Shown piece after piece: positions 1 through 5,733 of a stretch of 28,603 nucleotides of DNA. Source of the stretch: a virus; IMG/VR virus record IMGVR_UViG_3300030419_003438, positions 1 through 28,603 of that record; one strand, written 5' to 3'. Position numbers and translations under genes: made by a program. The notes beneath the pieces were generated by a model, which ran no database searches, was not told the DNA's origin, and was given only the letters and a program-made list of their open reading frames with translations. Every line of letters starts with the position of its first letter. The first letter of the stretch is position 1.

Positions 1-200
1 TCCCCGCCCTCCTCGATCGCATGCCTGACTTTGACAATCTCTTTGAGCGTCTTAGTCCATCCCAGGTCGACGCAATCCTCGATGAGCAGCTTTCGGGAAG
101 TTCTTCCGCAGAAAGTCGCTCTTCTGAGACAGCCAAGTACGGCGCCACCAATGGTAAGAGTGATGTAGACCGTGCGTTCGATGAGTTGATGACAGGCTAA
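1..200 (+). CDS. C-terminal fragment of an unidentified protein (possibly gp32-like ssDNA-binding)
   Basis: An open frame enters from the left edge, with its first full codon at position 3, and ends at TAA 198-200. About 65 residues are visible. The piece is hydrophilic, with a Ser/Glu-rich linker and an acidic, amphipathic end (DRAFDELM then Thr-Gly). A disordered linker ending in a short acidic and hydrophobic tip is the general design of ssDNA-binding proteins such as T4 gp32, and the recombinase they work with lies just downstream. That is the only basis for the suggestion. No domain can be identified from this fragment, and it could be any phage protein with an acidic tail. Confidence 0.6.
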   Translation, partial: PALLDRMPDFDNLFERLSPSQVDAILDEQLSGSSSAESRSSETAKYGATNGKSDVDRAFDELMTG

Positions 201-226
201 TAGTAAATAGGCGAGTCTAGGACCGA

Positions 227-255
227 TGGCAGAGCGGGGTTAAAATACTCTGCCA
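227..255 (+). terminator. Hairpin between the first gene and the lipoprotein gene; weak terminator
   Basis: TGGCAGAG (227-234) pairs with CTCTGCCA (248-255), giving an 8-bp stem with a 13-base loop. Only a short run of four T follows (258-261), so it is a weak intrinsic terminator or an RNA-processing or stability hairpin. Its stem closely matches the stronger hairpin at 389-411 on the other side of the lipoprotein gene. Confidence 0.45.
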
Positions 256-277
256 CATTTTATACAAAGGAGGGATT

Positions 278-376
278 ATGAAGTACGTTGTACTTATCGC
301 CGCGTGTGCTTTGATGAGCGCATGCGGGGACGCTGATGAAGATACTGGCGACGACACCGCTGCCGTCGCTGAGTAA
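278..376 (+). CDS. Small lipoprotein, 32 residues
   Basis: ATG at 278 follows a very strong ribosome site (AAAGGAGGGA, 266-275) and the frame closes at TAA 374-376. The product has Lys2, a hydrophobic core (residues 4-15) and a lipobox-like Leu-Met-Ser-Ala-Cys ending at Cys16. The remaining 16 residues are highly acidic (Gly-Asp-Ala-Asp-Glu-Asp...), with Gly and Asp just after the Cys. This layout is that of a signal-peptidase II lipoprotein, and Asp near +2 favours retention in the inner membrane if the host is Gram-negative. Function is unknown; small phage lipoproteins include superinfection-exclusion factors and Rz1-type spanins, but it lacks the Pro-rich body of Rz1. The strong ribosome site and the flanking hairpins suggest a highly translated, independently processed message. 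Confidence 0.7.
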   Translation: MKYVVLIAACALMSACGDADEDTGDDTAAVAE

Positions 377-388
377 GCAAAAGCCGCT

Positions 389-421
389 GGCAGACCGGTG
401 AAAAGTCTGCCGCATTTTTTT
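389..421 (+). terminator. Intrinsic terminator after the lipoprotein gene
   Basis: GGCAGAC (389-395) pairs with GTCTGCC (405-411), a 7-bp GC-rich stem with a 9-base loop, followed after three bases by seven T (415-421). This is a standard rho-independent terminator. It ends 14 bases before the recombinase start, and no consensus promoter lies in between, so the recombinase is probably read by transcripts that pass through it. Confidence 0.75.
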
Positions 422-435
422 AACCAGAGGGCATT

Positions 436-1581
436 ATGGCAAAGAAAGCAAAAGCAAAAGCAGGTCGTGTCGCCTTGCACGATTTAATGAGCTTAGTAAA
501 CAAAAAGGCAGGTAGGAATGTTGCGCACGACTTAACAGGTGATAACCCTACACAAGTAAAGGAGTGGATTCCAACAGGATCGCGATGGCTTGACTGTATT
601 ATTAGTAAAGGTCGAGTTGCGGGTATTCCAGTTGGCAAGGTCACAGAAATTGCCGGATTAGAAGCCACAGGTAAATCTTACATGGCTGCACAGATCGCGG
701 CCAACGCCCAGAAGCAAGGAAAATTAGTTGTATATTTTGATTCTGAATCTGCAATCGATCCTAGTTTTTTAGAGCAAGCAGGCTGCGATTTAGAGCGTCT
801 AATGTACGTTCAGGCATCCTCTGTTGAGTTTGTTTTGGAGATGATTGAGGAGTTGCTTGGAGCAACTGATGATAAGTTAGTCTTTATCTGGGATTCTCTG
901 GCATTTACGCCCGCAATCTCTGACGTTGAAGGTGACTTCAATCCACAATCTTCGATGGCGATGAAGGCACGTATTCTCGCAAAGGGAATGTCGAAGCTGA
1001 CGATCCCAATCGCTGATAAGCAGGCGACATTCATTGTCCTCAATCAGCTGAAAACTAATATTCCACAGGGACCGACAGCGCGTATTGTTGCAATGACAAC
1101 ACCCTATATTACTCCAGGCGGAAAGGCGATGCACTATGCGTATTCTTTGCGTATCTGGCTCACGGGACGCAAAGCTAAGTCTTCGTTTGTTACAGACGAG
1201 AAAGGCTTCCGTATCGGATCCGAGGTCAAGGTTAAACTTGAGAAGTCCCGTTTCGGAACTCAAGGTAGATCTTGTGCTTTTCGTATTCTATGGGGTAATG
1301 AGGTCGGCATCCGAGACGAAGAAAGCTGGTTTGATGCAATTAAATCGTCTGAGCATCTAACTTCTGCGGGTGCATGGTATACGTTAAAGTTGCCGGACGG
1401 ATACGAAAAGAAGTTTCAACCATCTAAGTGGACTCAATTAATTTCAACTGATGATGAATTTAAGAGCAGGGTCATACGTCTGATGGATGAAGAGATTGTA
1501 CAGAAGTTCGACAAACGCGAAGGAAGTGCAGACTCTTACTATGCAGAACCTGAAGATCTAACAGTACCACATAAGGAGTAA
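436..1581 (+). CDS. uvsX: UvsX/RecA-type recombinase
   Basis: This 381-residue protein is a RecA-fold strand-exchange ATPase. It would coat ssDNA and drive homologous pairing in recombination-dependent replication and repair. Walker A is GLEATGKS (74-81), closer to cellular RecA than the degenerate motif of T4 UvsX. Walker B is KLVFIWDSLAF with Asp153. The Asn-Gln pair at 203-204 matches the RecA switch segment that senses ATP and DNA, and the L2-like loop follows it. The Lys/Ala-rich N-terminus (MAKKAKAKAG) may aid DNA contact. The length is close to T4 UvsX (391) and longer than E. coli RecA (353). ATG 436 has GAGGG at 427-431 as ribosome site. It lies between the first hairpin-flanked gene and a His-rich exported protein, and no UvsY or UvsW partner is recognisable here. 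Confidence 0.93.
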   Translation: MAKKAKAKAGRVALHDLMSLVNKKAGRNVAHDLTGDNPTQVKEWIPTGSRWLDCIISKGRVAGIPVGKVTEIAGLEATGKSYMAAQIAANAQKQGKLVVYFDSESAIDPSFLEQAGCDLERLMYVQASSVEFVLEMIEELLGATDDKLVFIWDSLAFTPAISDVEGDFNPQSSMAMKARILAKGMSKLTIPIADKQATFIVLNQLKTNIPQGPTARIVAMTTPYITPGGKAMHYAYSLRIWLTGRKAKSSFVTDEKGFRIGSEVKVKLEKSRFGTQGRSCAFRILWGNEVGIRDEESWFDAIKSSEHLTSAGAWYTLKLPDGYEKKFQPSKWTQLISTDDEFKSRVIRLMDEEIVQKFDKREGSADSYYAEPEDLTVPHKE

Positions 1582-1584
1582 ATT

Positions 1585-1893
1585 ATGGTTTCACTATTCA
1601 CAACATTACTATTGGCAACGCAACTTAATGTTGCGGAAGCACATAGGGCACACAAGCCTCATACGCATGCGCGTCCTCACGCTCACCATTCTCATCAAAA
1701 AAGAACTCACGTGCATGTGAGACACAGGCACCATTCTTATAATGTGGCTAAGCCACATCGGCCTCCGAAAGCTCGCACCGCTCATTCGGTGTATTTTTAT
1801 CGCGGGCATTGGGTGATGACACATCATCGCCCTCATTTGATGTGGCGATGGAACCACCATCGTGGAAAATGGGTAGTTGTTTTCAGATTTTGA
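1585..1893 (+). CDS. Histidine-rich exported protein, possible metal binder
   Basis: The product is 102 residues with a hydrophobic N-terminus ending in Ala-Glu-Ala (17-19), a plausible signal-peptidase I site, although the n-region has no Lys or Arg. The mature part holds 21 His, many in HxH, HH and HxxH spacing, plus many Arg/Lys and aromatic residues and a Trp-rich end. Such composition is typical of periplasmic or secreted proteins that bind zinc, nickel or copper. Metal binding is inference from composition; no fold is recognised. It starts three bases after the recombinase stop, so the two are co-transcribed. It could also be a nucleic-acid or envelope-binding basic protein. Confidence 0.75.
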   Translation: MVSLFTTLLLATQLNVAEAHRAHKPHTHARPHAHHSHQKRTHVHVRHRHHSYNVAKPHRPPKARTAHSVYFYRGHWVMTHHRPHLMWRWNHHRGKWVVVFRF

Positions 1894-1903
1894 AAAAAAA
1901 CTC

Positions 1904-1932
1904 TTGACCTAGCCCCCTCAAACAGTTATAAT
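1904..1932 (+). promoter_or_regulatory. Sigma-70-type promoter for the deaminase-UvdE-exonuclease operon
   Basis: The -35 box is TTGACC (1904-1909) and the -10 box is a perfect TATAAT (1927-1932), with a 17-bp spacer. Start of transcription is expected near 1939, giving a leader of only about 18 bases. The -10 box lies inside the inverted repeat at 1913-1951. Confidence 0.8.
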
Positions 1933-1951
1933 ATATTATAACTTGAGGGGG
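1913..1951 (+). repeat. Near-perfect 39-bp inverted repeat over the promoter; operator or terminator hairpin
   Basis: Outer arms CCCCCTCAA (1913-1921) and TTGAGGGGG (1943-1951) flank a perfect 18-bp palindrome (1925-1942, arms GTTATAATA and TATTATAAC). Only ACA at 1922-1924 breaks the symmetry. In read-through RNA the element would fold into an 18-bp hairpin followed by GTTATTTTG, which resembles a terminator, and would hide the GAGGGGG ribosome site of the next gene in its right arm. RNA started at the embedded promoter (about 1939) lacks the left arm, so its ribosome site stays free. It could also be a protein operator. Confidence 0.75.
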
Positions 1952-1956
1952 TTATT

Positions 1957-2367
1957 TTGTCAGCAGACAAGATTCACGAGTATAGGGGCCGTGTAGGTCG
2001 CTACCTTGAACATGCTAAAAAAGTAGCACTACAGTCTGACGAAGACTATCGCCATGGCGCCGTGTTGGTTAAGGGTGGCTCTGTCATCAACACTAGCATA
2101 AATAAAAATAGTTACTGTGCATTCGGTATGCGTTTCCGAGATAAAAACTCAGGAAAAGCCACCGTTCACGCAGAACTTGGTGCCATACTAGGTGTGGATA
2201 GAAAGCTAACTTACGGAGCCACAGTATATGTGGCGAGAATAGGAAAGCAAAATGATTACAAGTTATCAAGACCATGCTCTATGTGCGAAGCAGCAATGCG
2301 GTATGTAGGCATAAAGCGGGTCGTTTTTACCATCAACAGTAAATTTGCAGGGAGCTACAAATTATGA
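1957..2367 (+). CDS. Cytidine/dCMP deaminase-family zinc enzyme
   Basis: The 136-residue protein has the zinc-dependent deaminase signature: His71-Ala-Glu73 in the VHAELGAI helix, and Pro-Cys-Ser-Met-Cys with Cys107 and Cys110. His and the two Cys bind zinc, and Glu73 is the proton shuttle. Phage members usually convert dCMP to dUMP for dTMP synthesis, but this is short (T4 Cd is 193 residues) and lacks an evident allosteric insert, so free cytidine/deoxycytidine or another base is possible. The start is TTG at 1957, chosen because GAGGGGG (1945-1951) lies five bases upstream and no in-frame ATG sits before the conserved fold. The stop overlaps the next start (ATGA, 2364-2367). The dUTPase at 15248 would act in the same pathway. 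Confidence 0.85.
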   Translation: MSADKIHEYRGRVGRYLEHAKKVALQSDEDYRHGAVLVKGGSVINTSINKNSYCAFGMRFRDKNSGKATVHAELGAILGVDRKLTYGATVYVARIGKQNDYKLSRPCSMCEAAMRYVGIKRVVFTINSKFAGSYKL

Positions 2368-3299
2368 GAAACTATGGCTACGCATGCATCAACAAGACGT
2401 TCTCTGATCGTCCTAAGAAGCAGCGTATTACTACTAACAGAACTATGATCAAGCGCACATTCCTTGAGAAAGGCATCGGCTATGCGTCTGAGCTTGCTCT
2501 ACAAAACGTGCGAGATCTTAACACAATTTTGGAATGGAACCTTGAGAACAACATTTACTTTTATCGCTTGTCGTCAGACATGATTCCGTGGGCCAGCGAG
2601 TATGAAATGGAAGAACTACCAGACTACGGCGCAATCCTTGCCGCATGCAAACGTGCCGGCAATTTTGCCAGAAAGCACAATATGCGCCTAACTTCTCACC
2701 CTGGTCCCTTCAACAAGCTTGCATCTCCCAAAGAGCGCGTGTTTCAACTGACTTACAAGGATCTTAAAGTGCATGGTGATTTGTTTGACATGATTGGTTT
2801 GCCTCGCACGCCCTACGCTAAACTTAACATTCACGTTGGTGCGGCTTATGGCGACAAGCCCAAGGCCCTTGATACTTTCTGTCGCAACTTTGAACGCCTG
2901 CCAGAAAATGTGCGTGCACGCTTGACTGTCGAGAACGATGACAAGGCTTCGCTATACTCCACCAAGGAGCTGTACGAAGGTGTGTACAAGCGCATCGGTA
3001 TTCCGATTGTGTTCGACTACCACCACCATATGCTACACCCAGGCGGTCAGACCGAGCAAGAAGCGCTAGAAATGGCGTTGTCAACGTGGCCTAAGATGAT
3101 TATTCCTGTTGTTCACTATGCTGAGTCGCGTTCAGTAGAGTATGATAACCCCAAGATTAAGCCCCAAGCACACTCTGACTACGTGGTAAACTCGTTCAAC
3201 GATTATGGGCACTGCATCGACGTTATGATTGAGGCTAAGCATAAGGAGTTGGCATTGTTGCGATATCGTGATATACTAAATCAAAAGGAGGCAGTATGA
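2364..3299 (+). CDS. uvsE: UvdE/UvsE-family UV damage endonuclease
   Basis: The 311-residue protein matches the TIM-barrel UV damage endonuclease family, which nicks DNA 5' of pyrimidine dimers and other lesions to start alternative excision repair. Family landmarks in order: Gly-Tyr-Ala near the N-terminus (5-7), RLSSDMIP (68-75), His-Pro-Gly (112-114), NIHVG (155-159), Glu-Asn-Asp-Asp (190-193) and Asp-Tyr-His-His-His (218-222). These supply the metal ligands of the active site. Length is typical of bacterial UvsE (about 300). The gene is translationally coupled to the deaminase by ATGA. T4 uses the unrelated DenV for the same task, so this is a different repair solution. A promoter for the following gene appears to lie in its last 50 bases. 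Confidence 0.88.
   Translation: MRNYGYACINKTFSDRPKKQRITTNRTMIKRTFLEKGIGYASELALQNVRDLNTILEWNLENNIYFYRLSSDMIPWASEYEMEELPDYGAILAACKRAGNFARKHNMRLTSHPGPFNKLASPKERVFQLTYKDLKVHGDLFDMIGLPRTPYAKLNIHVGAAYGDKPKALDTFCRNFERLPENVRARLTVENDDKASLYSTKELYEGVYKRIGIPIVFDYHHHMLHPGGQTEQEALEMALSTWPKMIIPVVHYAESRSVEYDNPKIKPQAHSDYVVNSFNDYGHCIDVMIEAKHKELALLRYRDILNQKEAV
3249..3277 (+). promoter_or_regulatory. Candidate internal promoter for the 5'-3' exonuclease gene
   Basis: TTGGCA (3249-3254), a 17-bp spacer and TATACT (3272-3277), with TG at 3269-3270 forming an extended -10. It lies inside the 3' end of the UV endonuclease gene, 18 bases before the next start. Each hexamer has one mismatch to consensus. Confidence 0.5.
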
Positions 3300-4273
3300 A
3301 AAGAGTATTGATTGTTGATGCGCTAAACGCATACCTGCGCGCTTACATTGTTGACCCGTCTATCTCATCCAACGGACAACCCATTGGTGGACTGAAGGGA
3401 TTTATTAAGATTTTACAAAAGCTGGTTCGGGAGACTAAGCCAGACAACATTATTATCGCATGGGATGGTCCCGATGGCTCCCGCAAGCGCAAGACCATGG
3501 ACAAGAACTACAAGGCAGGTAGAAAGCCTATTCGCCTTAACCGCGCTATCCGCAATCTGACGGAAGACGAAGAACTCGCCAACAAGATGTGGCAACAAAA
3601 GCGGATCATTGAGTATATGAATGAGATGCCGATCATCCAAGTGCTAATACCTCAGATTGAAGCAGATGACATTATCTCTTATGTTACGCAGATGAAGCAC
3701 TACGAGGGCTGGCAAAAGATTATCGTATCAAACGATAAGGATTTCATGCAGTTGTGCGATGAAGAGACAGTTCTGTGGCGTCCTACTGTCAATGAGATGC
3801 TAAACACAAAGCGCATCGTTGATACGACTGGTGTTCACCCTCGCAACATGGCGCTAGCCCGTGCAATGGCCGGTGATGCATCGGACAATCTGCCCGGTAT
3901 CAAGGGCGCAGGATTAAAAACAATCCAAAAGCGCCTTCCGTTTCTTGGAGAGGATAAGGATTACAACATCCCTGATGTTCTTGACTATTGCGTCAAGAGC
4001 ACGAAAGGATCGCGTGTACAGTTTTATAACAATGTGATCGAGAATAAAAAATTGGTGGAACATAACTATAAAATGATGCAACTTTACGCGCCCCAAATGT
4101 CTGTTCAAGCAAAGCAGTTTACACAAGAAGCAGTAACGAATTTTGAGTGTGATTTCAATAGGACAGAGCTAATTCGCATGATGCGTGAAGACGGATTTGG
4201 CGAGTTAAATTGGGAAGATCTTAAGTCACAGTTAAATAAAATTAATTACGAATGTGTTGACAAAGCAAATTAA
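3296..4273 (+). CDS. 5'-3' exonuclease/flap nuclease (T4 RNase H-like, FEN family)
   Basis: At 325 residues this resembles T4 RNase H (305) and the 5' nuclease domain of DNA polymerase I. It would remove RNA primers and 5' flaps from lagging-strand fragments. Metal-binding acidic residues are visible: Asp8 (LIVDALNAY), Asp57 (AWDGPDG), Glu122/Asp124/Asp125 (IEADD), Asp147 and Asp149 (SNDKDF), and the helix-hairpin-helix block GDASDNLPGIKGAG (193-206) that holds the last aspartates and grips duplex DNA. AGGAGG (3287-3292) precedes ATG 3296, which overlaps the UvdE stop. It sits directly before the helicase gene, matching a replisome role. Confidence 0.9.
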   Translation: MKRVLIVDALNAYLRAYIVDPSISSNGQPIGGLKGFIKILQKLVRETKPDNIIIAWDGPDGSRKRKTMDKNYKAGRKPIRLNRAIRNLTEDEELANKMWQQKRIIEYMNEMPIIQVLIPQIEADDIISYVTQMKHYEGWQKIIVSNDKDFMQLCDEETVLWRPTVNEMLNTKRIVDTTGVHPRNMALARAMAGDASDNLPGIKGAGLKTIQKRLPFLGEDKDYNIPDVLDYCVKSTKGSRVQFYNNVIENKKLVEHNYKMMQLYAPQMSVQAKQFTQEAVTNFECDFNRTELIRMMREDGFGELNWEDLKSQLNKINYECVDKAN

Positions 4274-4286
4274 CAAATTTTATATT
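4257..4286 (+). promoter_or_regulatory. Upstream promoter of a tandem pair before the helicase gene
   Basis: TTGACA (4257-4262), 18-bp spacer, TATATT (4281-4286). The -35 box lies in the last codons of the exonuclease gene. It would start about 25 bases upstream of the second promoter's start. Confidence 0.45.
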
Positions 4287-4289
4287 ACC

Positions 4290-4317
4290 TTGACATTCGC
4301 GAATGATCAGCTATAAT
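4290..4317 (+). promoter_or_regulatory. Consensus sigma-70 promoter with a palindrome in its spacer
   Basis: TTGACA (4290-4295) and TATAAT (4312-4317) both match consensus, with a 16-bp spacer. The spacer carries the perfect 10-bp palindrome ATTCGCGAAT (4295-4304), followed by TGATCA (4304-4309), in the usual place for a repressor operator. It drives the helicase and the ribonucleotide reductase. Confidence 0.82.
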
Positions 4318-4341
4318 TACAAACACAACTAGAGGGCATCA

Positions 4342-5733
4342 ATGAACGCAGAAAAAGCAAGCTTCGGAAGGTATGGCAAATCCTTCCAAGAAGGGCTTGT
4401 CCAGTTAATTTTTGAAGATAGGCCGTTCGCGGATCAGATAACAGAGGTGCTGGACATCAACTTCTTAGAACTTGAATATCTTCAAGTTTTTTTACGGAAG
4501 ATTGTTACGTATCGAAATAAATACAATACTCATCCATCCGTGGAAGCAATGATGGCCATGGTGCGCACTGAGCTTGAAGCGGAAGACGAAGTTACACAAA
4601 AGCAGGTCCGTGATTATTTTGCTCGTATTCATACTCGCGAGCTATCGGAAGATGATTATATCAAAGAAACTTCGTTAGATTTCTGCAGAAAGCAAAATCT
4701 TAAGGAAGCTATGATGAAGTCTGTTGGCTTATTACAGACTTGCTCTTTTGATGAGATCTCCAAGGTTATCAATGACTCACTTAAACTTGGTTCCGAGAAC
4801 AACTTTGGTTATGATTACATGGCTGACTTTGAGGAAAGATTCAAACCAAAACACAGAAACCCAATCACGACTGGTTGGAAAGATATTGATGCGATCGTCG
4901 GCGGTGGTCTGGGCAAGAGCGAGCTGGGAGTTGTGATTGCTCCGACTGGCGCAGGCAAAAGTATGGTGTTGGTTCACCTTGGAGCCGCGGCCCTCTGTGA
5001 AGGTAAGACAGTGGTTCAATACACGCTAGAGTTGCAAGATACCGTAATCGCTAATCGTTACGATAGCTGTATTACTGGGTACCCACTTTCAGACATTAAG
5101 AATTTTAAACAAGAAATCTATGAAGAAATTAAAGATTTTGATGGTAACCTGATTATCAAAGAATATCCTACCAAATCTGCATCGACCAACACAATTCGCG
5201 CACACCTTTCACGCCTTGTGAAACGAGGTATAAAGCCGGGAATGATTATTGTAGACTATGCTGATCTTCTTAAGCCAGTGACGGTAAGAAAAGAGAAACG
5301 AAGCGAACTAGAGTCTATTTATGAAGAGCTGCGCGCATTATCTACGGAGTTTCAATGTCCTATTTGGACTGCATCACAGACAAATCGTTCAGGATTAAGC
5401 GCAGAAGTTATTACGATGGAACAGATCTCCGAAGCTTTCAACAAGTGCTTCGTGGCTGATTTTATCTTTTCAGTATCTCGCACGATTGAGGATAAACAAA
5501 ACAATCAAGGCAAGATTTTTATTGCCAAAAACAGGAATGGGCCTGATGGAATGGTGTACCCAATATTTATGGATACATCAAATGTCAACATTAAGATACT
5601 GCCCAAGCCACCTGTCGCTAACACACAAGGACAAACTCAGGTTGTTACTGCGCCTGTAGCTTTGGACTCAGCGGCACAGAAGCAGTTATTATCAGCTAAG
5701 TATACTAAACTACGAAAAGGAAAACGCAAATGA
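4342..5733 (+). CDS. Replicative DNA helicase, DnaB/gp41 type
   Basis: The 463-residue protein is a RecA-fold hexameric helicase (superfamily 4) that would unwind the fork 5'-3' on the lagging strand. Residues 1-150 form a helical N-terminal domain. The motor domain follows: a TTGWKDIDAIVGGGL entry (176-190), Walker A APTGAGKS (200-207), the H1a glutamate at 230 (TLELQ) and Walker B MIIVDYADLL (301-310). An ASQTNRSG segment supplies the sensor Gln, and a late basic stretch (KNRNGPDG) is a likely arginine-finger region. T4 gp41 is 475 residues. The C-terminal 50 residues are Pro/Gln-rich and end in a basic patch (KLRKGKRK). ATG 4342 has AGAGGGC upstream. Its stop overlaps the reductase start. 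No separate primase is recognised in this window. Confidence 0.92.
   Translation: MNAEKASFGRYGKSFQEGLVQLIFEDRPFADQITEVLDINFLELEYLQVFLRKIVTYRNKYNTHPSVEAMMAMVRTELEAEDEVTQKQVRDYFARIHTRELSEDDYIKETSLDFCRKQNLKEAMMKSVGLLQTCSFDEISKVINDSLKLGSENNFGYDYMADFEERFKPKHRNPITTGWKDIDAIVGGGLGKSELGVVIAPTGAGKSMVLVHLGAAALCEGKTVVQYTLELQDTVIANRYDSCITGYPLSDIKNFKQEIYEEIKDFDGNLIIKEYPTKSASTNTIRAHLSRLVKRGIKPGMIIVDYADLLKPVTVRKEKRSELESIYEELRALSTEFQCPIWTASQTNRSGLSAEVITMEQISEAFNKCFVADFIFSVSRTIEDKQNNQGKIFIAKNRNGPDGMVYPIFMDTSNVNIKILPKPPVANTQGQTQVVTAPVALDSAAQKQLLSAKYTKLRKGKRK

Noticed and set aside
555-968. Long open frames on the minus strand and in other frames throughout the window, such as inside the acidic repeat gene at 20555-20968
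   Set aside because: They lie wholly inside well-supported + strand genes, lack ribosome sites, and the one in the acidic gene is low-complexity Ser/Pro/Met, the complement of the Asp-Met repeats.
5660-5733. A cobalamin riboswitch ahead of the B12-dependent reductase
   Set aside because: The reductase start overlaps the helicase stop, leaving no leader that could hold a riboswitch.
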